This document shows positions 1 to 8,532 of a stretch of 64,000 bases of DNA, piece after piece. Under the pieces are notes generated by a model. That model was not told the DNA's origin, made no database searches, and saw only the letters and a program-made list of their open reading frames with translations. How positions within the stretch are numbered: the stretch's first letter is position 1; every line of letters begins with the position of its first letter. This DNA comes from Paludifilum halophilum (lineage in GTDB: Bacteria; Bacillota; Bacilli; Thermoactinomycetales; DSM-45169), in NCBI RefSeq assembly GCF_002245355.1, contig NZ_NOWF01000001.1, positions 310,001-374,000 on the forward strand, written 5' to 3'. Made by a program: the position numbers and the translations under genes.

Positions 1-1
1 A

Positions 2-961
2 AAAGTTCAAATGGGTCTCGTAGGAGCCGGATTTATGGGGGAAAACCACCTTCGAAATCTAAAATCACTTCCGGATGTGGAAGTGGTCGGTGTCTTTGAT
101 TCTGTTTTTTCGAAGGGAAGAACCATCGCTCAAAAATATCAGGTGCCTCAAGCCCGGACACTGCGTGATCTGATGAAAGAGGCAGAGGCCGTCATTATTT
201 GTGTTCCGACCACGGGACATCATGCGGTGGCAACAGAAGCCATCCGTAACGGTTGTCATGTGTTTCTGGAAAAACCGTTTACCCATACGGTTGCGGAGGC
301 TTTTTCCCTTTGCCATATGGCATCGGTCTATGGAGTTCACGTTCAAGTGGGGCATGTGGAACGTTTTCATCCTGTGGTTCAAGTACTCTTGCAGTCGGTC
401 CATTACGAACAGTTGGTCATGGGCGAATTTTATCGGTATGTTCCCTTAAGGAAAAAAATTGATGCTGATGTTTTACTCACTTTGATGGTTCACGATCTCG
501 ATCTGGTCCTGCACATGGCCGATCGAATGAAAGTCAGTCCCCGGAATATCACGGCTTCCGGCCATGTTGTGTATCCGAAGGAGATGAACAAGGGGTTGAT
601 CGATCATGCTCTGGTTCATATCCCCTTTGATTCTTCTTTTCATACCGCTGTCCATGCTGTTCGTACCGGAGCTTTACACAGACGGGAGATCATTTTGACA
701 GAGACGGATCGAACCTGGGTGGCCGATCTTTTGAATGGTCGTCTGTATCGTTATACCCGATTGGGACGATACACCAATCAAGTCGAAAGCGAAATCGTTG
801 GTATACCGACATTTTCTCCCCTTTTGGAAGAAATCAAGCACTTCGTCGCGGCCGTGCAAGCAGATCGCCAACCGGAAGTATCTCAACAGGATGGATTGAG
901 GGTCATGCAGCTTGTGGATCGCATTCGATCACAAATAGAAAAAGGGAGTGACAAAAAATGA
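2..961 (+). CDS. Gfo/Idh/MocA family NAD(P)-dependent oxidoreductase (5' end may be outside window)
   Basis: The frame is already open at base 2, three codons before the first ATG at 11, so the true start may lie upstream of the window. The protein has the N-terminal Rossmann motif GAGFMG (residues 5-10 counted from ATG 11), the family EKP tripeptide (87-89) and a C-terminal substrate domain with HD at 161-162. Members oxidise or reduce sugars and inositols in the cytoplasm. Its stop overlaps the next start (ATGA), and the next two genes are an SQD1-like nucleotide-sugar enzyme and a glycosyltransferase. I therefore infer a role in making an activated sugar; the substrate cannot be read from the sequence. 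Confidence 0.85.
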   Translation, partial: KVQMGLVGAGFMGENHLRNLKSLPDVEVVGVFDSVFSKGRTIAQKYQVPQARTLRDLMKEAEAVIICVPTTGHHAVATEAIRNGCHVFLEKPFTHTVAEAFSLCHMASVYGVHVQVGHVERFHPVVQVLLQSVHYEQLVMGEFYRYVPLRKKIDADVLLTLMVHDLDLVLHMADRMKVSPRNITASGHVVYPKEMNKGLIDHALVHIPFDSSFHTAVHAVRTGALHRREIILTETDRTWVADLLNGRLYRYTRLGRYTNQVESEIVGIPTFSPLLEEIKHFVAAVQADRQPEVSQQDGLRVMQLVDRIRSQIEKGSDKK

Positions 962-2103
962 TTTTAGTGACTGGAGCAGACGGCTATATGGGATGGCCAT
1001 TGATGTTAAAGCTGAGTCGGTCCTTTCCGGAGGAACGGGTGGTCGGGGTCGATCATTTCGGCCGACGCTGGTGGGTCGAGGAAACCGGCAGTGTGAGTGC
1101 GATCCCGATTGCATCCATGGATCAACGGATAAAGACGGCGAAAGAATTCGGAATGCGCAATCTTTCCTTTATCGAAGCGGATCTGACAAAATATCCAAGG
1201 GTATGCCAATTATTAAAAACCTTTCGCCCCCGGGTGATCCTGCATGTGGCGGCCCAACCCGCCGCGCCTTACTCTCATCTCCACGCCCCTCTCGCCCATT
1301 TTACTCAAGAAAATAACAATCGGATGTGTCGGAACCTGCTTTGGGGAATCAAAGAGTGCGGGTTGGAACAGGAAACGCATTTCGTGGAAACGACGACGAC
1401 CGGGGTATACGGATCTCCCAACTTCACCATCCCCGAAGGATTTATCGATGTGGAAACGGAGACAGGCTCGGATACCATCCCTTATCCGGGAATGGCTACG
1501 TCTTGGTATCATATGAGTAAAGCGGGGGATATCAATAACCTTTACCTTTCATACAAGATGTGGGGATTAACGATCACGGATTTAAGAACCGCGATCGTAT
1601 TTGGAACGGGAACCGAAGAAACCCGGTTGCATCCACACCTGGCAACCCGATTCGATTTTGATTTTTATTTCGGAGTTGTCGCCAATCGATTTTGTGCCCA
1701 AATGCTGGCGGATCATCCCATTACCCTGTACGGAAAAGGGGTGCAGAAAAAGCCGATGATCGCGCTGGAAGATGCCGTCGATTCTTTGGCAAAGGCCGCC
1801 GCATTCTCTCCGACACGAACATTCCGAGTATTCAATCAAATGACCGTGTTGGCCAGCCCGAAACAACTTGCGGAATGGGTCCAACAAGCAGGGAGAAAGC
1901 AGGGTTTGCAAGCAGAAATCACTCATATACAAAATCCTCGAAAAGAAAATGAAACGCATCAAATGAAAATGGAGAACAAGGGGTTCCGACAACACTTCCT
2001 CTCCGGCGATCCCGTTTCCCTTCAGGATGGAATGGATCGGATGGTAACGGATCTGATGCCCTATCGATCGGTGTTTAAAGAATATAAAGATCGTTTTTTA
2101 TAG
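958..2103 (+). CDS. SQD1-like extended SDR, nucleotide-sugar epimerase/sulfotransferase family
   Basis: This 381-residue extended short-chain dehydrogenase has an NAD-binding TGADGYMG (5-12), a Thr-rich active-site strand (145-148) and a Tyr184-x3-Lys188 pair. Its arrangement follows UDP-sulfoquinovose synthase SQD1: PIAS near 50, AAPYS near 103, YGSPN near 151, SWYHMSK, a TGTEET segment and RFCAQ with YGKG. SQD1 makes UDP-sulfoquinovose from UDP-glucose and sulfite. Whether this protein adds a sulfonate or only remodels a sugar is not visible. The start overlaps the upstream stop and has an AAAGGGAG ribosome site. Neighbouring oxidoreductase and glycosyltransferase genes suggest a shared sugar pathway. 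Confidence 0.8.
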   Translation: MILVTGADGYMGWPLMLKLSRSFPEERVVGVDHFGRRWWVEETGSVSAIPIASMDQRIKTAKEFGMRNLSFIEADLTKYPRVCQLLKTFRPRVILHVAAQPAAPYSHLHAPLAHFTQENNNRMCRNLLWGIKECGLEQETHFVETTTTGVYGSPNFTIPEGFIDVETETGSDTIPYPGMATSWYHMSKAGDINNLYLSYKMWGLTITDLRTAIVFGTGTEETRLHPHLATRFDFDFYFGVVANRFCAQMLADHPITLYGKGVQKKPMIALEDAVDSLAKAAAFSPTRTFRVFNQMTVLASPKQLAEWVQQAGRKQGLQAEITHIQNPRKENETHQMKMENKGFRQHFLSGDPVSLQDGMDRMVTDLMPYRSVFKEYKDRFL

Positions 2104-2116
2104 AGGCGGGAGTACA

Positions 2117-3730
2117 ATGAAATGGTACTACCTCGAGAATATCCCCAACTACGTTCAAACCATTCCCTCCGGCTTTGAGGAAAATGGAGTCCCTCTCTTG
2201 ATACCCAAACCGGACTTGACTCCCCGCGAACTCGTCGACCAACTAAAAACTTACAGACCGGACGTGATCCTGACCAATGGGTGGACTCCCTTTCACCGGG
2301 AACCGTATTTCCGGGCGATTCAGCAGTATTGCGAAGAAACCAGCAGCGTTCATGTGTTTTGGTCCACTGAAGACCCCCTTCATACCGATTACTGGGGGAT
2401 GTATATCTTAGAAACCGGACAACCGGATGTTGTTTTCACCCATGCAATTCACGCCCCGCAAATGTACAGGGAAAGAGGGGTTCCTTCATATTATCTTCCC
2501 TTTGCTTGCAATCCCAAGATTCATCGGGGATTTCCTTCGGTGCCCGAATTCCGGTCAGACATCGCACTGGTGGCCAATTTTTCAAATGCAACCATGGACA
2601 GTTGGCGGATCAACAGCCTTAAAATTCTGCTGGAACCCTTGTTGAGAGACGGGTTTTCTGTGTCCATATGGGGAAACGGTTGGGAACAAGGAAAAAACCT
2701 CCTTCCTTTCCCCGTACCCGACTCCGCGATCCGGGGACCAATCGCATACGATCGCGTTCCCTACGTTTATGCTTCTTCAAAAATGGTCTTGGGAGTCCAA
2801 AACCATCAGAAACTCCTAACCCGGAGAACATGGGAGTGTATAGGTACAGGTGGTTTGTTAATCACCAATCATACTCCGGCTGTACTGCGTCACTTTCAGC
2901 CCAATCTCCATTTGTTGACCAGTCGTCATGCGGAAGAAACAAGATCCTTGGCTCACATCTTACTAAAAAGCCGACAGAAGCGGAAGACGATTGCCTCCAA
3001 TGGACAAAAATGGGTCTACCAACAACACACGTATTCCCATCGGGTTCAAGAAATGACGGAAATCGCATCGAAAATATTGCAAGCGAAGAGAAAGAACCGG
3101 AAACGCTATTGGTTTCCGACCCCGTTTCCGCGCCAAGAAATACGAACCTGCTCAACCTTTTCCTATCGGTTACCTAATAGAGATCCGATCAATAGTGCAT
3201 ATCTTTTGGTAAAAAGAAAACCGACTATTCGATCCCAAGAATGCCAAAGCGAATTACTATTTTCACTCGATTCATGCCTTCACAACGGGGTCGATATCCA
3301 TCAGGCGCAGTTGAAGTTATTTCCCGCCGTTTGTCCCACCAAAAACACAAAAGTAAAATGCCAATTTTTCAGTTCCACAGAATCCCCGGCAAACCCTAAT
3401 CAGACGCGAACCTTGGATGAGGCTCAAACCATTCCCTTAACAATCACCAGACAAGAAAAAGTGTTTCAATTTCCCATCACCCTTACGATTTCGTCATTAA
3501 TACGACGATTAATCAAACAGAAGAAAAAAACATTCGGAGTCTATCTTTCAATCCCTGCAAATGATGACGGATGCGTTCAATTTTTGGGACGACAGAAACC
3601 CAAATATCACGCTCTATCCGGTATCGTTTATTATCAGCGCTTTATTTCCCGCTTGGAAATCACCTATCGGAATAAAGAAAAAGGTGGTTACAATCATCCT
3701 TGGCCCCGATTTATTGATGAACGATCATAA
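2117..3730 (+). CDS. CgeB-like glycosyltransferase with C-terminal DNRLRE-like domain
   Basis: The first ~320 residues resemble the CgeB/DUF3880 class of GT-B glycosyltransferases: an N-terminal region with RPDVILTNGW, then a sugar-donor half with ALVANFSN, IWGNGW, the segment YASSKMVLGVQN, and RRTWECIGTGGLLIT. CgeB is a spore-surface maturation protein in Bacillus. Residues ~355-520 are different: a beta-rich stretch with ELLFSLDS, AQLKLFP, a FGVYL strand and a final GIVYY, which fits a DNRLRE-type beta-sandwich found on surface proteins. A GGCGGGAG site precedes the ATG. I infer transfer of the sugar made by the two upstream genes to a spore or cell surface target. Confidence 0.7.
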   Translation: MKWYYLENIPNYVQTIPSGFEENGVPLLIPKPDLTPRELVDQLKTYRPDVILTNGWTPFHREPYFRAIQQYCEETSSVHVFWSTEDPLHTDYWGMYILETGQPDVVFTHAIHAPQMYRERGVPSYYLPFACNPKIHRGFPSVPEFRSDIALVANFSNATMDSWRINSLKILLEPLLRDGFSVSIWGNGWEQGKNLLPFPVPDSAIRGPIAYDRVPYVYASSKMVLGVQNHQKLLTRRTWECIGTGGLLITNHTPAVLRHFQPNLHLLTSRHAEETRSLAHILLKSRQKRKTIASNGQKWVYQQHTYSHRVQEMTEIASKILQAKRKNRKRYWFPTPFPRQEIRTCSTFSYRLPNRDPINSAYLLVKRKPTIRSQECQSELLFSLDSCLHNGVDIHQAQLKLFPAVCPTKNTKVKCQFFSSTESPANPNQTRTLDEAQTIPLTITRQEKVFQFPITLTISSLIRRLIKQKKKTFGVYLSIPANDDGCVQFLGRQKPKYHALSGIVYYQRFISRLEITYRNKEKGGYNHPWPRFIDERS

Positions 3731-3770
3731 CCTTCTCTGGAAAAGACATCGTGGACCCGTCTGACACTGC

Positions 3771-3804
3771 CGAGGGGTTCCCCTTCATGAAGGGGAACCC
3801 CTCG
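3771..3804. terminator. Perfect 34-bp palindrome after the glycosyltransferase gene
   Basis: A perfect inverted repeat with centre at TTCATGAA and a GAGGGGTTCCCC arm lies 40 bases after the stop at 3730. It would form a very stable hairpin on either strand, but no clear U-run follows, so termination is likely rather than certain. Confidence 0.6.
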
Positions 3805-3833
3805 CATTTAAAAAACAAGGTAAGGGAGAGATC

Positions 3834-3905
3834 AGTGATCCTTGGGGATTTCTGTTGGGTTTTGCATGGACGTTGGTTTGTTTTACAAACGAGTTTTTAA
3901 TATAT
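3834..3905. repeat. ~75-bp two-dyad repeat, copy A
   Basis: The copy begins AGTGATCC, has an ATCC/GGAT dyad, then 26 bases, then the palindrome GTTTGTTTTACAAAC (3876-3890) and an AT-rich tail. It lies in a convergent gap, so it is not an obvious promoter. Copies B-E are at 4841, 6611, 23088 and 23661. Confidence 0.7.
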
Positions 3906-3946
3906 AGAGAACCGGTAACCTTTCGTTAGACGTAAAAAGACCTTAT

Positions 3947-4756
3947 CTAACCCTCTTCCGTTTGAATCTTCTCTTCCACGACTGCGACTACCCGACTCCA
4001 CCCACCGCTCGCATCGGCAATATGGATCGGGAAAGCACACACCTTAAAACCGAAGGGTTTCGGAATCTGATCCAGGTTACACAGTTTTTCAATCTGACAA
4101 TATTCCTTTTCCCTTCCAACTAAATGCGCTTCCCAAAATGGCGTCTTTCCTTCCTTCGCTTCTTTTGCCATCACATCAAAGGGACGGTCCAATCCCCAAG
4201 CATCAATTCCTATAAGCTTGACTCCCTGGTCCAGAAGCCACTCCACCGCTGATCGGGTCAGTCCCGGTTGCTTGAAAGCATAGTTGGGGCTTCCAAACCG
4301 TTTGGAGGCTCCTGTATGTACTAGGACAATATCATAGGGCTTTATGGTATACCCGATCCGATCCAACTCTTTTTGCACATCCACATCGGATATTCCCTCT
4401 CCGATTGCCTTATCTCGCATATCCAGGACGACACCATTTCCATAACACCAGTGCAGCGGAACTTGATCAATGGTCCGGGCGGGGTTGCCGTCACTTTCGG
4501 GACCATAGTGGTAAGGGGCATCGACATGTGTGCCGGAATGAGTGGATAGCGTGATCTCTTCCACGGCCCATCCCATTCCATCCTGCCAGTGTTCTTTACC
4601 AATTCCCAGCATTTTTTCTGTAACCGGAACGGATTCCTCATGCTTGGAGTAGTGAATTTCGTGGGGATTTAATTCATAAGGACGTGTGTCATTGTCCAGC
4701 CGGTCGCTCAGATCAATCAAGGTAATCCGCATGCCATTCCTTTCAAATGTCTCCAT
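3947..4756 (-). CDS. Cyclase family protein (kynurenine formamidase-like metal hydrolase)
   Basis: The protein carries the family metal-binding signature HSGTHVDAPYH at about residues 73-83 and later conserved segments GIDAWGLD and HIADASGGWSR. This fold includes kynurenine formamidase KynB and other metal-dependent amide or ester hydrolases. I chose the ATG at 4754-4756 because GGAGGAGG precedes it; an in-frame upstream extension of 30 codons lacks a ribosome site and homologous character. No kyn genes are nearby, so the substrate is unknown. Repeat copies A and B lie on either side of this single gene. Confidence 0.8.
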   Translation of the reverse strand: METFERNGMRITLIDLSDRLDNDTRPYELNPHEIHYSKHEESVPVTEKMLGIGKEHWQDGMGWAVEEITLSTHSGTHVDAPYHYGPESDGNPARTIDQVPLHWCYGNGVVLDMRDKAIGEGISDVDVQKELDRIGYTIKPYDIVLVHTGASKRFGSPNYAFKQPGLTRSAVEWLLDQGVKLIGIDAWGLDRPFDVMAKEAKEGKTPFWEAHLVGREKEYCQIEKLCNLDQIPKPFGFKVCAFPIHIADASGGWSRVVAVVEEKIQTEEG

Positions 4757-4840
4757 ACTGCCTCCTCCGATCAACAATAAAATCAATTTCCCTACGTCCA
4801 AACACACAGCAGATCGCCTTTTGACAAAAACGAAGTTCTC

Positions 4841-4918
4841 AGTCATCCTTAGGGATTACGGTTGAGCCTTGGACTTATTTTTGGTTTGTTTTACAAACAA
4901 GTTTTAAATTAAATATAG
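4841..4918. repeat. ~75-bp two-dyad repeat, copy B
   Basis: It begins AGTCATCC, has an ATCC/GGAT dyad, 27 bases, then GTTTGTTTTACAAAC at 4884-4898, identical to copy A over 18 bases around the palindrome, followed by an AT-rich ATATAG tail. Confidence 0.7.
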
Positions 4919-4949
4919 TTGAATGAAATCTAAAAATGATAGAAGTTAC

Positions 4950-4979
4950 TTACCATTTAAACATGATTTTGTTTATAAT
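4950..4979 (+). promoter_or_regulatory. Possible sigma-A promoter upstream of alkaline phosphatase
   Basis: TTACCA (4950-4955) and TATAAT (4974-4979) are separated by 18 bases. The distance to the phosphatase start (about 270 bases) is long, so the assignment is tentative. Confidence 0.4.
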
Positions 4980-5250
4980 GACAGTATCCCTCAAACGCTC
5001 TTGTAACAAAGAGCATTCTTTTTTGACAAAAACAGTTCAAAATAGGAGGAATGGTATATTCTTTTATGATGATCGATGGAAGAAAACAGCCGATTACACT
5101 TTCTTTTACACCCGAGTGTCTGTTAAATTCAAGCGATTTTTAACATTAATTATGGGAAAATTCATTGATCATTAAAACCAAATATGTAATCTAGTGTTGA
5201 ATGATGGAACTTCAGAAGGATGGTTTATTTCAATGGGAGTGTGGTACTCG

Positions 5251-6522
5251 ATGAACAAAAAGGTTTGGGTTGGAGGAATTCTGGCCGCGATCGTGGTTGT
5301 CTCTTTATCCTTGGCTCAAATATGGGCGGATCAAGAAAAGAATCCAAAGAAACAGAAACCCGAAGCTAAAAATGTCATCCTTATGATCGGTGACGGAATG
5401 GGGGAAGCCCAACGCCATGCCATTCGTTTATCCAGCGTCGGCATTCAGGGAGAAATGGCGATGGATTCCATGCCCTATACCGGCACGGTACGCACCCATT
5501 CTGCTGAACCCGAAGGACTAGTGACGGACTCGGCGGCGGCGGCAACAGCGATGGCTACCGGAGTCAAAACCTATAACGGAGCAATCGGCGTTGACCGAAA
5601 TAAAAAAGAAGTCAAAACCGTACTGGAAAAAGCGAGTCAGATGGGAAAAGCGACGGGACTCGTGACAACCAGTCAGGTGACGGACGGCACTCCGGCCGCC
5701 TTCGCTTCTCACACGGAAAGCCGCGATGACCAGAGTAAAATCGCCCTCCAATATCTTGAACAGAGCCAACCGGATGTCATCTTGGGCGGCGGAGAAAATC
5801 ACTGGTACCCGAAGGGTAACCCGGGTAAGTATGAAGATGACTCCGAAAATGATCCTCCGGGAGAAAGCAAAGGTACAGAGGGGAATCTGGTTAAAAAAGC
5901 GGAAAACCAAGGTTATCAATATGTATCGAACCGGGAAGAAATGCAGGACGCGAAGGGGACCAAACTCCTCGGCTTGTTTGCCAACGAGGAGATGTTCAAG
6001 GCTGATTCGACAGATGAAGAAAATGTGTACGATCCGGTGGTTCCATTACCTGAGATGACACAAAAAGCCCTTCAGACTCTTTCCAAAAACAAAAAGGGTT
6101 TTTTCCTCATCGTGGAGGAACAGGGGATGGACTCATTCGGCCACGTTAACGATGCCGGCAACACCATAAAATCCGGCCAACAGTTTGACCGATCGGTAGC
6201 CCTCGCCAAATCTTTTGCCAAAGAAAGCGGCGATACCCTGGTCATCGTAACCGGTGACCATGAAACAGGCGGGTTTACAATCGAAAAGTCGGATGATCCC
6301 GAATATCCCGACGAGTCGGGCGACGGGATTTCCAAGGAAGACGGCCCCTTCCCCGTAGCAAAATCGGATCAGGAATTTATCGTGGATTGGACAACACAGC
6401 TACACACGGGAGTCGACGTTCCCTTGACCGCGATGGGTCCCGGAGCCGAACTCCTGATAGGAGTATACGAAAACACCCATATCCACGATGTTATCCTGAA
6501 GGTGATGAAAGAGCCGAATTAA
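5251..6522 (+). CDS. Secreted alkaline phosphatase (PhoA family)
   Basis: Residues 1-26 from ATG 5251 form a signal peptide or membrane anchor (lysine pair, then a long hydrophobic run). All catalytic and metal residues of PhoA-type phosphatases are visible: Asp48 in GDGMG, nucleophile Ser94 in VTDSAAAA, an EEQGMDSFGH segment matching the Glu/Asp/His metal site, TGDHETGG and HTGVDVP. It should hydrolyse phosphate monoesters outside the membrane. An upstream in-frame ATG at 5194 is less likely because the signal peptide begins at MNKK, preceded by GGGAGTG. No Pho box was recognised. Confidence 0.9.
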   Translation: MNKKVWVGGILAAIVVVSLSLAQIWADQEKNPKKQKPEAKNVILMIGDGMGEAQRHAIRLSSVGIQGEMAMDSMPYTGTVRTHSAEPEGLVTDSAAAATAMATGVKTYNGAIGVDRNKKEVKTVLEKASQMGKATGLVTTSQVTDGTPAAFASHTESRDDQSKIALQYLEQSQPDVILGGGENHWYPKGNPGKYEDDSENDPPGESKGTEGNLVKKAENQGYQYVSNREEMQDAKGTKLLGLFANEEMFKADSTDEENVYDPVVPLPEMTQKALQTLSKNKKGFFLIVEEQGMDSFGHVNDAGNTIKSGQQFDRSVALAKSFAKESGDTLVIVTGDHETGGFTIEKSDDPEYPDESGDGISKEDGPFPVAKSDQEFIVDWTTQLHTGVDVPLTAMGPGAELLIGVYENTHIHDVILKVMKEPN

Positions 6523-6535
6523 AACACCTTTGATC

Positions 6536-6587
6536 AAAAACAAAAGGGGCAAGCCCCTGCAATCTGGCGTTGCCCCTTTTGTTTTTC
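6536..6587 (+). terminator. Rho-independent terminator after alkaline phosphatase
   Basis: A stem AAAAGGGGCAA / TTGCCCCTTTT with a T-run follows the phosphatase stop; flanking A- and T-runs would let it work on both strands. Confidence 0.85.
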
Positions 6588-6610
6588 CGACAGATCCACC
6601 GTGTACCCTG

Positions 6611-6688
6611 AGTGATCCTTAAGGATTAATGATGAATGGTTGTTCCGGATATGAGTTTGAATTGCAAACAGGTTTAAAATATAAAATG
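6611..6688. repeat. ~75-bp two-dyad repeat, copy C
   Basis: It begins AGTGATCC with the perfect dyad ATCCTTAAGGAT, then 28 bases, then GTTTGAATTGCAAAC and GTTTAAAATA. It lies in the convergent gap between the phosphatase and the GNAT gene. Confidence 0.65.
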
Positions 6689-6728
6689 CCTAATCAAAAG
6701 GCCAGAACCGCCGTAAAAGCAGATCATG

Positions 6729-7178
6729 CTATCCTTGTTCAGGTCGCTGCAACTTCCTGAATCGATATCCCGTGATGTCATAACCCAATTTTTTATAAAA
6801 CGAGTGAGCTTTCTCTTCACTCCCAAAACCACTGACCAACCAGGTTCCCATACATCCGTGCTTTTTCGCGAGTTTTTCTGCGTACTCCACTAAAAACCGA
6901 CCCACCCCTTGATTTTGAACTTCCGGATGAACAACAATAGCGGATATTTCACCATATCTCGAAGGGCTTTCGATATTTTCGCGTATTCGGAAAGACATAA
7001 AGCCTAAAACATCTTGTTTTTCTGCACATACATAAAGAAAATCAAAAGGACTGTTTCTTACAAAGTTTAATCGGTCCTCAGCCGCCTGAACGGAAATCGG
7101 TTCATGAGTTAGCTCACCCATTAATTTCGCCAGAATTTCAGCATCGCCATTATTTGCTTCTCGGATGTAAAGAGACAT
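6729..7178 (-). CDS. GNAT family N-acetyltransferase
   Basis: This ~149-residue protein is a single GNAT domain, with the acetyl-CoA binding segment VVHPEVQNQGVGRFLVEYAE (V, Q/R-x-x-G-x-G/A type) and a C-terminal SFYKKLGYDITGYRFRK. The ATG at 7176-7178 (MSLYIRE) has a GAAGGGGG site; the upstream ATG at 7202 has none. The acyl acceptor is unknown. It is a single transcription unit following the pan operon terminator. Confidence 0.85.
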   Translation of the reverse strand: MSLYIREANNGDAEILAKLMGELTHEPISVQAAEDRLNFVRNSPFDFLYVCAEKQDVLGFMSFRIRENIESPSRYGEISAIVVHPEVQNQGVGRFLVEYAEKLAKKHGCMGTWLVSGFGSEEKAHSFYKKLGYDITGYRFRKLQRPEQG

Positions 7179-7245
7179 AAACGGAGATTCCCCCTTCGCC
7201 ATCTGAAAAGTTGGCCGCCCGCCGGTGCCCCCTTTACGTTTCTTC

Positions 7246-7290
7246 CAAAATAACGAGACTGAACCGACAGTCAGCGGTTCAGTCTCTTTC
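7246..7290 (-). terminator. Terminator of the panBCD unit
   Basis: A 12-bp stem, GAGACTGAACCG with its complement (7255-7286), lies directly after panD on the minus strand and ends in a T-rich stretch. Confidence 0.85.
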
Positions 7291-7294
7291 TATG

Positions 7295-7678
7295 TTATTT
7301 CACTGTCGCGTATTCCTCTGCCCCGATCATCTCTTCGATCGTGTTATCTTCTCCCATGATCGCAATGCGGGGTTGGTGGAAACGGGCCTCGGTTTCCTCC
7401 ATCATGGCGTAGGCCATGATGATCACTTGGTCACCGGGCTGTACGAGACGGGCGGCGGCACCGTTTAGGCAGATGGTTCCGCTGCCCCGAGGACCGGGGA
7501 TCACATAGGTTTCCAGACGGGCCCCGTTGTTGTTATTGACGATTTGCACCTTTTCATGGGGGAGAATGTCCACCTGTTCCAATAGACCTTCATCAATGGT
7601 AACACTTCCGACATAATGAAGATGGGCCTCTGTCACCGTCGCCCGATGGATTTTGGCTTTCATCATGGTACGAAACAT
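7295..7678 (-). CDS. panD: Aspartate 1-decarboxylase
   Basis: PanD makes beta-alanine from aspartate for pantothenate synthesis. The 127-residue length is typical. The self-processing site is visible as YVGSVTID near residues 22-29, where the Gly-Ser bond is cleaved and the serine becomes the pyruvoyl cofactor. The conserved [17 protein letters not shown] and N-terminal [12 protein letters not shown] segments are present. Its start overlaps the end of panC by 16 bases, so translation is probably coupled. Confidence 0.97.
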   Translation of the reverse strand: MFRTMMKAKIHRATVTEAHLHYVGSVTIDEGLLEQVDILPHEKVQIVNNNNGARLETYVIPGPRGSGTICLNGAAARLVQPGDQVIIMAYAMMEETEARFHQPRIAIMGEDNTIEEMIGAEEYATVK

Positions 7679-8532
7679 TCGGTTTCCTCCTCGGAGAAGA
7701 TCATGTTATCGATCAAGCGGGTCTGACCGAAACGGACCGCTACAGCGGCAATCACACACCGGTCACCGATTTCCTCCACCGGCTCCAGTTCCGGGTAACT
7801 CAATACTTCAACATAATCGATCTCCGCCAACGGTTGGGCCCGAATTTGATCCTCTATCCAGCGGACCGCCTCCGATGCCCGGTTGAAATCTCCCCGGGAT
7901 TTCCGTTCAGCCGCCTCGGATAAACTACGATACAACACCGTGGCCTGCTTTCTCTCCTCGGGAGACAGGTAAATATTGCGGGAACTCATCGCCAGTCCGT
8001 CTTTTTCCCGAACCGTGGGGCATACGATTACGCGAAGGGGAAAATGGAGATCCTCCGCCATCCGTCGGATCACCACCGCTTGTTGGGCATCTTTCTGCCC
8101 GAAATAAGCCCGATCGGGACCGACAATATGAAACAGTTGTGTGACGACCGTAGCCACCCCGTCAAAATGACCGGGCCGGGACATTCCGCAGAGGGAATCC
8201 GTCAGCCCGGATACCGTCACCCGGGTAAGAGGAGAGCGGGGATACATCTCCTGGGCATCCGGTGCGAACAGAAATTCCGCCCCCGTTTCCTTCACCTGTT
8301 CGGCGTCCCGTTCCGGATCCCGGGGATAACGATCAAAATCTTCGCCGGGACCGAACTGTAAGGGGTTGACGAAAACCGACACCACCACCGTATCGCACTC
8401 CTGAACCGCCTGCCGGATCAAGGAGAGGTGCCCTTCATGCAGATAACCCATGGTCGGTACCAGACCAATCCGACCGCTGCGACGGGGATAAAGCTTTCTG
8501 CGCAATCCCTCGATCGTTTTAACGATCTCCAT
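7663..8532 (-). CDS. panC: Pantothenate synthetase (pantoate--beta-alanine ligase)
   Basis: PanC joins pantoate and beta-alanine using ATP. The nucleotide-binding HxGH-type motif appears as [10 protein letters not shown] near residue 30, followed by [21 protein letters not shown] and MSSRNIYLS (the KMSKS-equivalent). I selected the ATG at 8530-8532 ([11 protein letters not shown]) because AAGGGGG precedes it; an in-frame GTG six codons earlier is possible. It overlaps panB upstream and panD downstream. Confidence 0.97.
   Translation of the reverse strand: MEIVKTIEGLRRKLYPRRSGRIGLVPTMGYLHEGHLSLIRQAVQECDTVVVSVFVNPLQFGPGEDFDRYPRDPERDAEQVKETGAEFLFAPDAQEMYPRSPLTRVTVSGLTDSLCGMSRPGHFDGVATVVTQLFHIVGPDRAYFGQKDAQQAVVIRRMAEDLHFPLRVIVCPTVREKDGLAMSSRNIYLSPEERKQATVLYRSLSEAAERKSRGDFNRASEAVRWIEDQIRAQPLAEIDYVEVLSYPELEPVEEIGDRCVIAAVAVRFGQTRLIDNMIFSEEETECFVP

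Larger units (their letters stand above)
4757..5250. other. 494-bp divergent intergenic region
   Basis: This AT-rich gap separates the divergent cyclase and alkaline phosphatase genes. It holds repeat copy B (4841-4918) and a promoter-like pair at 4950-4979. No convincing gene is present; the 79-codon open frame at 4936-5175 has no ribosome site and low-complexity composition. Confidence 0.6.

Noticed and set aside
5051-5140. A short frame after AGGAGG near 5044 as a leader peptide gene
   Set aside because: The first ATG is almost touching the AGGAGG and the next one is too far; the peptide shows no features.
4936-5175. A 79-codon open frame in the cyclase-phosphatase gap
   Set aside because: No ribosome site, AT-rich composition and no recognisable protein features; it crosses the probable promoter.
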